64,000 nucleotides of DNA, taken from NCBI RefSeq assembly GCF_900109325.1, contig NZ_FNZU01000001.1, positions 281,668 to 345,667 of the forward strand. Direction: 5' to 3'. The position numbers and the translations under genes were made by a program. The notes under the pieces were generated by a model that worked only from the letters and a program-made list of their open reading frames with translations, was not told the DNA's origin and did not search any database. Numbering within the stretch: position 1 is the first letter of the stretch; every line of letters starts with the position of its first letter. Below are positions 34,569-44,266 of the stretch, piece by piece. Source of the DNA: Alkalibacterium pelagium. Lineage in GTDB: Bacteria; Bacillota; Bacilli; Lactobacillales; Carnobacteriaceae_A.

Positions 34569-35471
34569 GTGAAAAAACTACTCAAGTATATCGGTATTCT
34601 TTTAGGCATCATCTTATTCATCTGGTTCATCCTTTTCCTTTTTCCGCTGTCCTCAGATAGTGAACGAGCTTTTTTTGAAGGGGATGAAGGAACATTAGTC
34701 ATTGCTCATCGTGGCGGCCTTGACCATGCCCCTGAAAATACTCTTGAGGCATTCAGACACGCCGAATCCATAGGTGTAGACATTCTGGAATATGATGTCT
34801 TCATCACTGCAGATGGCGAGCTGGTCGCTATTCATGACGAGACAGTCGACCGGACAACAGACGGAACAGGCCAAGTGAATGAGATGACTCTTGAAGAAAT
34901 TCAGTCCCTGGATGCCGGCTACCATTTTCAAAATGAGTTCGGAGAGTATGACTATAGGGATACTGGCGTATATATTCCGACTGTAGAAGAAGTATTCCAG
35001 GAATTTAATAATATGAGACAGCTGATCGAACTGAAAGCAACGAACGATCCGGATCGCTATGAAGAAATGATCCAGGAAATGTGGCGACTGATCGAAGAAT
35101 ATGATATGCATGATACGGTTCTGATAGCTAGTTTTGACCACGAGATCAATTTGAGATTTAATGAAGTGGCTGGCGGATCTGTGGCTATCGGTGCAGGCGA
35201 GCAGGAAACGCGCCAGTTTGTTACTCTGCATAAGGCTTTTCTGAATCTGGTCTATCAGCCTACTGCAGATGCTTTTCAGCTTCCTGTCGAACAGGAAGGC
35301 TTCAATCTTGCAGAATGGAAGCTGATCAGAGGAGCCGAAAACAGGGGCATGGATGTCTACTACTGGACGATCAACGACGAAGCCACGATGAGAGATCTGA
35401 TCGATCTTGGGGCACATGGCATCATGACAGATGATCCTGAATTACTTATCGATATTTTAAATGAAGAGTGA
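34569..35471 (+). CDS. Membrane-anchored glycerophosphodiester phosphodiesterase
   Basis: A 300-residue protein. One N-terminal TM helix (YIGILLGIILFIWFILFLF) anchors it, and the catalytic TIM barrel faces outside. Motifs are AHRGGLDHAPENTLEAF (catalytic His and Arg) and EYDVFITADGELVAIHDETVDRTT (Glu, Asp and second catalytic His). It hydrolyses glycerophosphodiesters to glycerol-3-phosphate and an alcohol. GTG 34569 has CAAGGAGGAAAC upstream. It sits 16 bp after yeiH and 27 bp before the 5'-nucleotidase gene, suggesting an operon for extracellular phosphate scavenging. Confidence 0.92.
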   Translation: MKKLLKYIGILLGIILFIWFILFLFPLSSDSERAFFEGDEGTLVIAHRGGLDHAPENTLEAFRHAESIGVDILEYDVFITADGELVAIHDETVDRTTDGTGQVNEMTLEEIQSLDAGYHFQNEFGEYDYRDTGVYIPTVEEVFQEFNNMRQLIELKATNDPDRYEEMIQEMWRLIEEYDMHDTVLIASFDHEINLRFNEVAGGSVAIGAGEQETRQFVTLHKAFLNLVYQPTADAFQLPVEQEGFNLAEWKLIRGAENRGMDVYYWTINDEATMRDLIDLGAHGIMTDDPELLIDILNEE

Positions 35472-35498
35472 CACAAATTGTCTTGAAAGGATTGACTT

Positions 35499-37058
35499 AT
35501 GAAGATAACACTATTTGAAACAAGTGACGTGCACGGCTACCTTTTCCCAACTGACTATCAGTCACGACAACATGAAGCAGCGTTCGGACTGTTCAAAATT
35601 GCCTCACTACTTAAAAGTGAACGTGAGAAACTTAATGGACCGAGTATTACGATTGAGAATGGGGATCTGATACAGGGATCTCCGTTTACTCATTATGTGG
35701 TAAAGGAAAAGAAAGAAGCCACCGTGGTGATGCAGGCAGCCAACGCCTGTGGATTTGATATAGGGGTCATTGGGAACCATGAGTTCAATTATGGTCTGGA
35801 CTATCTGAACAGTGCGGTCAGGAGTGCAGACTATCCAATACTTAGCGCAAATATCCTTAAAGATAATGGCGAACCGGCATTTGGTCAGGCGTATAAAATT
35901 ATCGAAAAAGAAGGCGTCAAAATAGCCATACTTGGGCTGACCACCCCTTACATCCCTAACTGGGAACACCCTGAGAATTATGAGGGACTGTCTTTTGTAC
36001 CTGCAGTTGAGAGTGCGAAGAAATATGTTCCATATTTAAAAGAACAGGCTGATGTTGTAGTCGTCAGTTATCATGGCGGATTTGAGAAGGACCTGGAGAC
36101 TGGAGAAGAGACGGAAATACAGACCGGAGAGAACGAAGGCTATGCTTTGCTGCATGACGTAGAAGGGATAGATGTTCTGCTCAGCGGACATCAGCATAGG
36201 GTCATTGCTCAAAAAGTTGGTCAGACTGCAGTCGTGATGCCTGGAGACAAAGGAAGATATCTAGGGAAAGTAACTTTGGAAATTGAAGAGTCTGATGGAC
36301 AGTATACACTTACTGATGCCATACCTGAACTTCTGTCGACGGAACAGGTAGATGTAGATGAATCGACTGCGAATGCATTCAGGTCAGTAAATGAAGAGGT
36401 GGAAGCATGGCTCGATCAGCCGATTGGAAAAGTAGAAGGAGATATGACGATTTCGGATGTTGAAGCCGCTCGTCGTAGAGAGCATCCTTATGTGGAGTTT
36501 GTACATAAGGTTCAGATGCATTATGCGGAGTGTGACATTTCCGGTACAGCTCTTTTCAATAATCAGGCTAAAGGTTTTGGAAGAGAAGTAACGATGAGAG
36601 ATGTCGTCCTCAATTACATTTATCCTAACACGCTGGCTGTACTGAGAGTAAGTGGAAGAGATCTGAAAGCGGCACTAGAGCGGTCGGCAACTTACTTTGA
36701 GCTGGATGAAACCGGGGACATCATCGTCAATCCGTCATTTATGACACCGAAACCCCAAATGTACAACTATGATATGTACGAGGGGATTGAGTATACGATC
36801 GATGTGGCAATGCCTAAAGGGAAACGGATCGTTGAATTTTCCTATGAAGGGAAAAACATCATGCCTGAAGACAGTCTGGAGATCGTCATTAATCAGTACC
36901 GAGCTGTTGGTGGAGGCGATTACGACATGTTTGATGCCTCTAAAATCATTCGAGAAGTCACAATCCCTATGAATGAACTGATGGGAGACTACTTCAGTCA
37001 GTTTTCACCGATCAAGGCAGAAGTGAATCGTAACTTCAAGGTTATGGCATCAAAGTAA
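35499..37058 (+). CDS. Bifunctional metallophosphatase / 5'-nucleotidase
   Basis: A 519-residue enzyme. The N-terminal metallophosphatase domain (1-260) has SDVHGYLFPTDY, NGDLIQG, GNHEFNYG, SYHGGFEKD and SGHQHR, the five dinuclear metal blocks. The C-terminal 5'-nucleotidase domain (about 300-519) has the substrate-binding VGGGDYDMF. No signal peptide is visible, so it is cytoplasmic or released unconventionally. It probably acts on 2',3'-cyclic nucleotides or 5'-nucleotides. SD GAAAGG. A paralogue with a different catalytic pattern lies at 51883-53283. Confidence 0.92.
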   Translation: MKITLFETSDVHGYLFPTDYQSRQHEAAFGLFKIASLLKSEREKLNGPSITIENGDLIQGSPFTHYVVKEKKEATVVMQAANACGFDIGVIGNHEFNYGLDYLNSAVRSADYPILSANILKDNGEPAFGQAYKIIEKEGVKIAILGLTTPYIPNWEHPENYEGLSFVPAVESAKKYVPYLKEQADVVVVSYHGGFEKDLETGEETEIQTGENEGYALLHDVEGIDVLLSGHQHRVIAQKVGQTAVVMPGDKGRYLGKVTLEIEESDGQYTLTDAIPELLSTEQVDVDESTANAFRSVNEEVEAWLDQPIGKVEGDMTISDVEAARRREHPYVEFVHKVQMHYAECDISGTALFNNQAKGFGREVTMRDVVLNYIYPNTLAVLRVSGRDLKAALERSATYFELDETGDIIVNPSFMTPKPQMYNYDMYEGIEYTIDVAMPKGKRIVEFSYEGKNIMPEDSLEIVINQYRAVGGGDYDMFDASKIIREVTIPMNELMGDYFSQFSPIKAEVNRNFKVMASK

Positions 37059-37070
37059 TCAGAAGAAAAA

Positions 37071-37134
37071 AAAGACACGAGACGGGTCAGGACCTGATTT
37101 AACAGGGGAGATGACCGGTCTCGTGTTTTTTTTA
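37071..37134 (+). terminator. Terminator of the nucleotidase unit
   Basis: ACACGAGAC and GTCTCGTGT close a hairpin with an internal paired region, followed by T8. Confidence 0.8.
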
Positions 37135-37151
37135 CTTAAACTATCTGAAGT

Positions 37152-38051
37152 CTACATCTGATCCTTGTTGAACTGATCTTCAATTGTATCAGGTTCAACA
37201 TGAACATCCGTATGCATGACATCATATTTTTCGTACAGTACTTCTTCGATCAGTTCAGTCACATCATGCCCCTCCTGAACGGTCATCATCCCATCGACCA
37301 GGATCGTCACATCGACATAGGTATTTGCCCCATACATCCGTGCTTTAATCGTCGCAACTTCTTTGACACGAGGGAGAAGAAGAATCTCATTTTTATATTC
37401 CGTGAGGTGCTTATCTTTAAACCCGTCAGATAAGGAGAAGCTGCTTTCCTTGAATACTTCTACACCCGTCTTAATGATGATGAGAGATACGATGACAGCC
37501 ATTACTCCGTCAAGCCAGCCCCAGCCGAACGAAGCACCTGTTATAGCAATGGCAGTAGCCAAACTAGTCAGGCTGTCTGCCAAGTTGTCTTTGGAGACAG
37601 CTTTAAGGCCTGCACTATTAGCTTTATTTGCCAGAGACAGATTGAATCTGTAAAGCAGATACAATACAGCAGCACTTGCAACAGATACAATAGCAGCTGA
37701 CTGATCTGGAGGGGTGATTTCTCCACTGATTATCCGGACAATACTGCTCTGAAGAACTTGAAACCCGACAAACAGCATAATGAAGGAAGTGATCAGACTG
37801 GCGATCGGTTCAGCTTTCCAATGCCCATAAGGATGATCGGAATCAGCTGGTTTTCTTGCAGTCTTGAGACCTATCAGTACAGTTACTGAAGAGACGACAT
37901 CGGTAAGGTTATTGAACCCATCCGCTGATAGAGAGGCGGCATTGAGAAAATAACCAAGCAGAACTTTTACCAGAGCGAGAAAGATATACACACTGATGCT
38001 TACTCGAGCTCCACGTTCGGCAAGTTTTACTCTATTGTATTGATCGGGCAT
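37152..38051 (-). CDS. Cation diffusion facilitator, probably Mn2+/Fe2+ type
   Basis: A 299-residue CDF transporter with six TM helices and a C-terminal cytoplasmic domain (about 205-299). The first transport-site motif is N-N-L-T-D in SADGFNNLTDV and the second D-N-L-A-D in SKDNLADSL. This NxxxD/DxxxD pattern is the one I associate with Mn-type CDFs rather than the HxxxD of zinc exporters. HPYGHWKAEP is also conserved. ATG 38051 is chosen because ATGGAGGACG at the upstream in-frame ATG (38066) is itself the Shine-Dalgarno. Efflux of Mn2+ is inferred, not shown. I saw no manganese riboswitch upstream. Confidence 0.88.
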   Translation of the reverse strand: MPDQYNRVKLAERGARVSISVYIFLALVKVLLGYFLNAASLSADGFNNLTDVVSSVTVLIGLKTARKPADSDHPYGHWKAEPIASLITSFIMLFVGFQVLQSSIVRIISGEITPPDQSAAIVSVASAAVLYLLYRFNLSLANKANSAGLKAVSKDNLADSLTSLATAIAITGASFGWGWLDGVMAVIVSLIIIKTGVEVFKESSFSLSDGFKDKHLTEYKNEILLLPRVKEVATIKARMYGANTYVDVTILVDGMMTVQEGHDVTELIEEVLYEKYDVMHTDVHVEPDTIEDQFNKDQM

Positions 38052-38309
38052 ATTGTCGTCCTCCATCTTTTTAACAGATCCTATTTATAGTATATAATCG
38101 TTCATAAAATTTCAACAGCAGGAGCTTCCTTTTTAACAATTACTTATTTTTTAGGACGGGCGAGAAACCACTCTATTTAAATTTAAAAATAGGTATAGAG
38201 TAATGTGAAAAGGATGATTTCTTTTTCCAAAAAATGTGGAGATTATTGTAAACTGACTGGAGATTGGTCAGCTGGATTAGTATAAGGGAATAGGAAGTGA
38301 ATGTGGTTT

Positions 38310-38615
38310 AGTTGAGTGATTAGTACCCACTGAGATGGAAAAATAAGTTGAGAGGTCAATAGTTGAGTGATTAGTACCCACTGATATGGAAATATAAGTT
38401 GAGAGGTCAATAGTGGAGTGATTAGTACCCACTGAGATGGAAATGTAAGTTGAGAGGTCAATAGTTGAGTGATTAGTACCCACTGGGATGGAAAAATAAG
38501 TTGAGAGGTCAATAGTTGAGGGATTAGTGCCCGCTGAGATTGAAATATAAGTTGAGTGGTCAGTAGTTGAATGATTATGGCTCACTGAGATAGAAAAACC
38601 AAGTGAGTGGTCAAT
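38310..38615. repeat. Tandem array of six 51-bp units
   Basis: Six units, each exactly 51 bp, tile 38310-38615 without gaps or spacers. Units 1-4 are nearly identical; units 5 and 6 are more diverged. The unit contains GTGATTAGTACCCACTGAGA. Because 51 is a multiple of three, several frames stay open, and the minus strand encodes a 17-residue repeat including SVGTNHSTIDLSTY. No ribosome binding site or family supports it as a gene. It lies between the CDF gene and the histidine operon, in a 716-bp gene-free gap. Confidence 0.9.
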
Positions 38616-38681
38616 CTGACACACAACCAAGAAAGAACGCAATCTGGCAACCGCCAGCGGCCGGCAATATAATCGAACAAA

Positions 38682-38735
38682 AAACCCTTTATTAGTCAGA
38701 TGACAAGCTAGTTGTCTATAACTAATAAAGGGTCA
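38682..38735 (-). terminator. Terminator of the histidine operon
   Basis: ACCCTTTATTAGT (38684-38696) and its complement (38721-38733) with an inner GACAA/TTGTC stem. On the minus strand it is followed by T6. Confidence 0.85.
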
Positions 38736-38767
38736 AACGATTTATTGATTATCTTAAACAGGCGGGC

Positions 38768-39409
38768 CTACCATTCATTGATCGACTGGCGTTCACCTTT
38801 AAAGTTGTTTTTCTTCTGGTGACGTGAAGCTAGAACAGATTCCACATCACCTACTGTGACGCCGGATTGGTGGAGAAGGACACCTAAATGATACAGAACG
38901 TCGGATGCTTCATTCCTAATTTCTTCTTTATCTTCATTCTTGGCCCCGATGACTAGTTCAAAGGCTTCTTCACCAAATTTCTTGCTTATCTTATCAATGC
39001 CTTCATTGAGAAGGTAATGTGTATAAGATTTGTCATCGGAAGAGGTTGCACGGTTTTTTACCATCGCCTCAATATCCCGTAAGGAGAAGGAAGGCGCAAG
39101 GTTGAAACAGCTGTCGCTGCCTGTATGGCAAGTTGGGCCAGCTGGATCGACCATAATAAGGAGAGCATCATCATCACAGTCCAGATACATGTCAGTGACA
39201 TACTGCATATTCCCACTGGATTCGCCTTTTTTCCACAGTCTATCTTTAGAACGGGAGAAGAACCAGACAACTTTTTCCTTCTTAGTGAGTTCAAATGCTT
39301 CTTCGTTCATATAGCCCATCATACGGACTTCTTTAGTGATATGATGCTGCAGGATAACCGGCAGCAGTCCTTTTGAAAAGTCAGGTTTAAGTGTGTCGTA
39401 ATCAGACAT
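38768..39409 (-). CDS. hisIE: Bifunctional phosphoribosyl-AMP cyclohydrolase / phosphoribosyl-ATP pyrophosphatase
   Basis: A 213-residue fusion for steps 2 and 3 of histidine synthesis. The N-terminal HisI domain (1-115) has VVWFFSRSKDRLWKKGESSG and the zinc-binding CDDDALLIMVDPAGPTCHT region. The C-terminal HisE domain (about 120-213) has KFGEEAFELVIGAKNED. It is the last gene of the operon, overlapping hisF by 8 bp, with a terminator 35 bp after its stop. Confidence 0.95.
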   Translation of the reverse strand: MSDYDTLKPDFSKGLLPVILQHHITKEVRMMGYMNEEAFELTKKEKVVWFFSRSKDRLWKKGESSGNMQYVTDMYLDCDDDALLIMVDPAGPTCHTGSDSCFNLAPSFSLRDIEAMVKNRATSSDDKSYTHYLLNEGIDKISKKFGEEAFELVIGAKNEDKEEIRNEASDVLYHLGVLLHQSGVTVGDVESVLASRHQKKNNFKGERQSINEW

Positions 39410-40166
39410 GTCTTACAGGCACTCCTTTCGAATCGCATAGATCTTTCACTTGCTGAATGGATACTTCCTGTTCATGGAAAATGGAGGCAGCCAGTCCAGC
39501 TGACACATCTGTCTCCAGGAAAAGAGAGATGAAATCTTCGGCACTGCCGGCACCGCCAGAAGCGATAACTGGAATGGTGACTTCTTTCTGAATGATCGAA
39601 AGAAGTTTGTGATCGAAACCTTGCTGCATGCCGTCGTAGTCCATACTTGTGACCAGCAGTTCGCCAGCTCCGCGACGCTCGACTTCTTTAATCCAGTCAA
39701 GCGTTCGGATATCCGTTCGCTGCTTGCCGCCATGTGTATAGCAGAACCAGTCCTGCTTGTCTTCTTCCCATTTTGCATCAATGGCAATACAGATGCATTG
39801 GGCACCGAATTTCTCACTTGTTTCATTGATCAGATCCGGATTTTTAAGTGCGGCCGAGTTCAGACTGACTTTATCTGCACCGGCGTTCAGTACAGCGGAT
39901 ATATCTTCGATGGACTTCAGTCCGCCTCCGATTGTCATAGGGATGAACAGCTCTTTCGCCGTTTTTCTGATGACATCAATCATTAATGCATTACCAGTCT
40001 GAGTTGCTGAAATATCGAGAAAGACCAGCTCGTCGGCACCGAGCGCATTGTATCGTTTAGCCAGTTCAACAGGGTCGCCAATTTCTCGAAGTCCTTTAAA
40101 CTGGATTCCTTTAACGACCACACCATCTTTTACATCCAGACAGGGGATGATTCGTTTCTTTATCAT
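39402..40166 (-). CDS. hisF: Imidazole glycerol phosphate synthase subunit HisF
   Basis: A 254-residue TIM barrel, the cyclase half of the HisHF complex. It uses ammonia from HisH to form imidazole glycerol phosphate and AICAR. The catalytic Asp residues are in IPCLDVKDG (about residue 11) and [12 protein letters not shown] (about 130). Phosphate-binding segments GGGLKS and [10 protein letters not shown] are present. It immediately follows hisA. Confidence 0.96.
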   Translation of the reverse strand: MIKKRIIPCLDVKDGVVVKGIQFKGLREIGDPVELAKRYNALGADELVFLDISATQTGNALMIDVIRKTAKELFIPMTIGGGLKSIEDISAVLNAGADKVSLNSAALKNPDLINETSEKFGAQCICIAIDAKWEEDKQDWFCYTHGGKQRTDIRTLDWIKEVERRGAGELLVTSMDYDGMQQGFDHKLLSIIQKEVTIPVIASGGAGSAEDFISLFLETDVSAGLAASIFHEQEVSIQQVKDLCDSKGVPVRHV

Positions 40167-40871
40167 TTAATTGATACCCTCCCAGAATGTAGTCGTATTC
40201 GCCGCTTTTCCAACGATCGCAGCTTTGACACCTGCTTCTTCAAGCTGGTTCATATCTTCAAGACTTCTGATCCCTCCAGAAGCAGTGACCGGGTGAGGGG
40301 TCGCTTCGACTAATGCTTTTGTCAGTTCAAAGTTTGGTCCCTGCATTTTTCCATCTTTTGAGATGTCAGTATAGATGATCCCGCCAAGTTTCAAGGAAGC
40401 CGTTTCCTCAGCTACATCAAAGATCAGACGGTCCACTGACTCTGTCCAGCCGTTTACCGCAATCTGATCTTTCTTTGCATCTAGACCCAAGTAAATTTTT
40501 CCTGGGTAGAGATCAGTCATTTTTTTCAGCCACTCACTGTCCTGAAGTCCACGCGTACCGACAATGACATAAGAAGCCCCATTCTTTAAATAGTAGTCAA
40601 TCGTTTCCTGTGAACGGATTCCACCACCGATCTCAACAGGGCGTTCGCTTGTTTGAATCAAGTCTTTAATAAAAGATTCTTCCGCAGGTTTCTGATGAAG
40701 GGCACCCATCAGATCGACAATGTGAATCCGTTTCACCTGCTCGAACTGATTGTAGAAGGCGATGGCTTCCTGGGGAGTACGAGTCATGACTTCTTTTGTC
40801 CCGTAATCTCCTTCAGTCAGTCGGACACTTTCGTTATTGATCAGATCGATCGCCGGCCATAATTCTATCAT
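40167..40871 (-). CDS. hisA: Phosphoribosylformimino-5-aminoimidazole carboxamide ribotide isomerase
   Basis: A 234-residue TIM barrel converting ProFAR to PRFAR. The catalytic Asp lies in [14 protein letters not shown] near residue 8 and the second in [22 protein letters not shown] and [10 protein letters not shown] bind the substrate phosphates. Its start overlaps the 3' end of hisH by 4 bp and its stop abuts hisF. Confidence 0.95.
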   Translation of the reverse strand: MIELWPAIDLINNESVRLTEGDYGTKEVMTRTPQEAIAFYNQFEQVKRIHIVDLMGALHQKPAEESFIKDLIQTSERPVEIGGGIRSQETIDYYLKNGASYVIVGTRGLQDSEWLKKMTDLYPGKIYLGLDAKKDQIAVNGWTESVDRLIFDVAEETASLKLGGIIYTDISKDGKMQGPNFELTKALVEATPHPVTASGGIRSLEDMNQLEEAGVKAAIVGKAANTTTFWEGIN

Positions 40872-41446
40872 TTGATGTACCCGCCTTTCAGAGCCTGATC
40901 AAGAATCTGCAGACCCTTGTCACCACTTTTTTCCGGGTGGAACTGAATACCGATGATGTTGTCTTTTTGAACAATAGCTACCACATCGTCCTCATAAGTC
41001 GCTTTTGCCACGACATTTTCTTCCGTGTGGACTTTATAGGAATGAATGAAATAGACGTCTTCATTCAGAGAGACATTTGGCGCATCCAGTTTATTCCAGC
41101 CTAAGTGAGGAACTGGAAGCTGACAGGTCATCTTCTTAACTTGTCCGGGAAGGAAGTTGAGCCCATCGACATTTCCTTCCTCACTGTGTTCGAAAAGCAG
41201 CTGCATGCCTAAGCAGATACCGATAAACGGCTTGGTTTCCTTCAGTTTGTTCAGCTCAGGAATCAGATCGAGTTCATTCAAACGGGTCATGGCATCTTTG
41301 AAATGACCGACACCGGGAAGGATGATCTGGTCAGCCTGTTCCAGCTCTTCAACATCGTGAGTAACTTTCACTTCATAGCCGAGATAAGTCAAGGCATTAG
41401 TCAAATTGGCAATATTTCCGAGCCCGTAGTCGACGATCGCAATCAT
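40868..41446 (-). CDS. hisH: Imidazole glycerol phosphate synthase subunit HisH
   Basis: A 192-residue class I glutamine amidotransferase supplying ammonia to HisF. The triad is Cys in GICLGMQLLFEHSEEG and His/Glu in GIQFHPEKSGDKG. It overlaps hisB and hisA by 4 bp each, so it is translationally coupled to both. Confidence 0.96.
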   Translation of the reverse strand: MIAIVDYGLGNIANLTNALTYLGYEVKVTHDVEELEQADQIILPGVGHFKDAMTRLNELDLIPELNKLKETKPFIGICLGMQLLFEHSEEGNVDGLNFLPGQVKKMTCQLPVPHLGWNKLDAPNVSLNEDVYFIHSYKVHTEENVVAKATYEDDVVAIVQKDNIIGIQFHPEKSGDKGLQILDQALKGGYIK

Positions 41447-42024
41447 GCTTCGATCACTCCTTTCGAAGAAGGCAGTCTGGATATAGAGGAGTCGCTGGCT
41501 GCCTGACGTAGAGCCTGAGCATAAGACTTGAAGAGAGACTCGATTTCATGGTGCGTATTGCCGCCTCTGATCAGATCAATATGCGCCGTCAGACGGGCAT
41601 TGATCGTCAGCGCATAAAAGAATTCCTTGACCAGCTGAACGTCGAAGGTACCAACGGTCTGGCTGGAAAAATCTGCTTCAAAGTGCAGATAAGGGCGGCC
41701 GCTGACATCAATGACTGTTCGAGTCAGTGTCTCATCCATAGGAACATAAGCTGTACCATAGCGCTGAATAGATGACTTGTCTTCCATCAGTTCAGCAATT
41801 GCCTGTCCAAGCAGGATACCGACATCTTCTGTGGTGTGGTGATCATCAACATCTGTGTCGCCATCCACTTTAAGGTCGATGACATAATGACCATGAAACG
41901 CAAAGAGGTCCAGCATATGGTTCAGAAAGCCGACGCCAGTATCGATATGCGACGCTTCAAGTCCTTTGCTGATAGACAACTTAATAGACGTTTCTTTTGT
42001 CTTGCGTTCTTTAGTTATGGTCAT
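41443..42024 (-). CDS. hisB: Imidazoleglycerol-phosphate dehydratase
   Basis: A 193-residue monofunctional dehydratase for step 6. The Mn-binding motifs are DVDDHHTTEDVGI and GNTHHEIESLFK. The phosphatase domain found in enteric HisB is absent, in agreement with the separate hisJ gene. ATG 42024 overlaps the hisC stop by 4 bp (ATGA) and has GGAG upstream; the extension to 42039 is unlikely. Confidence 0.95.
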   Translation of the reverse strand: MTITKERKTKETSIKLSISKGLEASHIDTGVGFLNHMLDLFAFHGHYVIDLKVDGDTDVDDHHTTEDVGILLGQAIAELMEDKSSIQRYGTAYVPMDETLTRTVIDVSGRPYLHFEADFSSQTVGTFDVQLVKEFFYALTINARLTAHIDLIRGGNTHHEIESLFKSYAQALRQAASDSSISRLPSSKGVIEA

Positions 42025-43019
42025 TGCGCTTGTCTCCATTCTTTTAAAATTGTCTGCAGATCACTTAGCTGCTCTTCAGTGGCGATGGAATATCTGACAA
42101 TCTGTCTTAATGCAGGATTTTCGGATTCTGGATACATTCTTGGTAAAAATCCACGTTCGACAATGTATTCTCCCAGATCGACAGCTTTTTCTCCGTAGGT
42201 AAAGATGAAGTTAGTCGAACTGTCCAGGATATCGATCACATCACCGACTTCGTCCTGGAAAATCTGTTTCAGATTTTTTGAAAGAGTACGGTTCAATTCA
42301 ATAAATTTATCCAGACGGTCAGTCTGGTTGAGAAGGTAGTTGGCTACGTTAAGAGAAAACGTGTTTAACGGATAAGGGTGGGCGATGGAATTGAGAATGC
42401 CCATCGTCTTTTCTGTAGAAGCAGCGACACCTACACGTAGACCTGCCAGGCCGTAAACCTTACTCAAGGTTCTTAGACGGATGACATGATCGCCCTCAGG
42501 ATAGGTTACCTCATCTTCAATAAATTCTCCGTAAGCTTCATCAATTATGAAGTAGCCGCCAGCTTCCTTCATAAGAGTTGAAGCTTGTTCAACGAACTCT
42601 GAAGGGTGAAGCGTACCGAAAGGGTTATTTGGCTGTGAAAAGATAAAGACAGAAGGGGTTAACTCCTTGATTTTCTGGTAGACTTCTTCGTAATCGAAGG
42701 TCCAGTCGTCAAGGCAGCTGATTTTTGTCAGTTTACGTCCGAACTGCTTAGCGTATTCTTCATACATCACAAAGTCTGGATCCAGTACGAGAACAGGCCC
42801 ATCACCTAGAACGATCATTGCTTTCTGTATCCATTCATCAGACCCGTTTGCAAATGAAATCAGATCAGGATCAAACCCGTTGTATGCCGCATAACTCTTC
42901 TGAAGTTCCACATACTCATCTTCTGCATATTGGTTGAAGTGAGTATCGACAGCAATCTTTCCGATTTCTTCTTCGCTGAGTGCCCGGTAAGGACTTTCGT
43001 TTTTATCTATTCGAATCAT
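42021..43019 (-). CDS. hisC: Histidinol-phosphate aminotransferase
   Basis: A 332-residue PLP-dependent class I/II aminotransferase converting imidazole acetol phosphate to histidinol phosphate. FSQPNNPFG and IIDEAYGEF (Asp and Tyr contacting PLP) are present, and the Schiff-base Lys lies in RTLSKVYGLAGLRVG. It is somewhat shorter than the usual 350-360 residues. It overlaps hisB and hisD by 4 bp each, sitting between hisD and hisB. Confidence 0.95.
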   Translation of the reverse strand: MIRIDKNESPYRALSEEEIGKIAVDTHFNQYAEDEYVELQKSYAAYNGFDPDLISFANGSDEWIQKAMIVLGDGPVLVLDPDFVMYEEYAKQFGRKLTKISCLDDWTFDYEEVYQKIKELTPSVFIFSQPNNPFGTLHPSEFVEQASTLMKEAGGYFIIDEAYGEFIEDEVTYPEGDHVIRLRTLSKVYGLAGLRVGVAASTEKTMGILNSIAHPYPLNTFSLNVANYLLNQTDRLDKFIELNRTLSKNLKQIFQDEVGDVIDILDSSTNFIFTYGEKAVDLGEYIVERGFLPRMYPESENPALRQIVRYSIATEEQLSDLQTILKEWRQAQ

Positions 43020-44266
43020 TTAAGATCCTCCAATCTGCTGGCTAATGAATCATAGTGTGCATTCAGTTTTTCTTCTTCGGCCATACGCATGCCGCCGGGG
43101 GCCATGTTCATAAACGTCTCTTTTTCCAATGAGATAATCGAGTTTGTTCTTAAAAAGTCATTGACAGTCAGGCCATTGCTGAAACGTGCTGTCCCTCCAG
43201 TAGGAAGGACATGACTTGGTCCCGCGATGTAATCTCCAATCGCTTCAGGTGAATAGTCACCGATAAACAAAGCGCCAGCTGTGGTAATGCGGTCGATATA
43301 ATCAGCTGCATCTTTAGTTTGAATCGAGACATGCTCGCCTGCAATCAAGTTGATAATGTCGACTGTTTCATCTTTGGATTCTGTCAGAATATTATAGTGA
43401 TGATTTGCCAGGCTTTCTCTGATGATCGATACGCGAGGTTGTTTCTTAAGTTCCTTCTGAACCTGTCCATAAATTTCCTGGAGTTTAGCTTCGTTTTCAC
43501 TTACCAGGAACGTTCTGGCTTCAACATCGTGCTCAGCTTGCGCGAGGATATCGAAAGCTGCCCATCTAGCATTGGTGCTTTCATCGACAGCGATGACTAT
43601 TTCACTTGGTCCGGCGATAGAGTCGATGCCCACATCGCCGTAGACAAGCTTCTTGGCCAAAGCAACATACTGATTGCCGGGTCCAACGATCTTGTCTACT
43701 TTAGGAATCGTTTCAGTTCCGTATGCAAGGGCTGCAATTGCCTGTGCACCGCCTACCTGGAAGACACGGTCGACACCTGAAATATGACATGCAGCAAGAA
43801 TAGCTGGATGTACACCACCAGCCTGAGGCGGAGTAGTCACGATGATTTCATTTACACCGGCAACTTTAGCGAGAACAGTGGTCATTAAGACAGTAGAAAG
43901 TAAAGGGGCAGTTCCGCCAGGTACATACACTCCTACTCGTTTTAAAGGATGAACTTTCTGAAAGAGTTCGTTTCCTTCACTGTCTGATAACTTAATAGAA
44001 GACTGATAACGTCTGATATTGTCATGTGCTTCTTCCATTGCTTGTCTTAAATCATCGTCTATGGAAGATACGGCTTTTTCCAGTTCAGACCGAGGAATTT
44101 CAAGTTCATCGATGTCCACGTTATCGAACTGGCTGCTGTATGATTTAAGGGCCCGATCCTGATCGTTCTGTACAGACTGGATTATTTCCATGACCGATTG
44201 CGTTTTTGTCCAGTCCACACTATTGAGTGTTTCAAATTTTTCTTTAAATGACTGAGCTGTATACAT
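43016..44266 (-). CDS. hisD: Histidinol dehydrogenase
   Basis: A 416-residue NAD-dependent zinc enzyme performing the last two oxidations from histidinol to histidine. Signatures are GVYVPGGTAPLLSTVLM, the AGPSEIVIAVDE region, AQAEHD with zinc ligands, AGPSHVLPTGGTARFSNGL and the C-terminal ligand-containing LNAHYDSL. The start abuts the hisG stop and the stop overlaps hisC. Confidence 0.96.
   Translation of the reverse strand: MYTAQSFKEKFETLNSVDWTKTQSVMEIIQSVQNDQDRALKSYSSQFDNVDIDELEIPRSELEKAVSSIDDDLRQAMEEAHDNIRRYQSSIKLSDSEGNELFQKVHPLKRVGVYVPGGTAPLLSTVLMTTVLAKVAGVNEIIVTTPPQAGGVHPAILAACHISGVDRVFQVGGAQAIAALAYGTETIPKVDKIVGPGNQYVALAKKLVYGDVGIDSIAGPSEIVIAVDESTNARWAAFDILAQAEHDVEARTFLVSENEAKLQEIYGQVQKELKKQPRVSIIRESLANHHYNILTESKDETVDIINLIAGEHVSIQTKDAADYIDRITTAGALFIGDYSPEAIGDYIAGPSHVLPTGGTARFSNGLTVNDFLRTNSIISLEKETFMNMAPGGMRMAEEEKLNAHYDSLASRLEDLK

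Noticed and set aside
34695..35417. 240-residue minus-strand ORF
   Set aside because: Antisense to a well-supported glycerophosphodiester phosphodiesterase gene.
38052..38309. Manganese (yybP-ykoY) riboswitch before the CDF gene
   Set aside because: The conserved yybP-ykoY core was not visible in the minus-strand leader.
38310..38615. CRISPR array
   Set aside because: Units are contiguous 51-mers with no unique spacers, and no cas genes are present.
38243..38642. Open frames on the minus strand across the tandem array (two overlapping ORFs with 17-residue repeats)
   Set aside because: They are a consequence of a 51-bp (17-codon) repeat; several frames are open, there is no good ribosome binding site and no recognised family.
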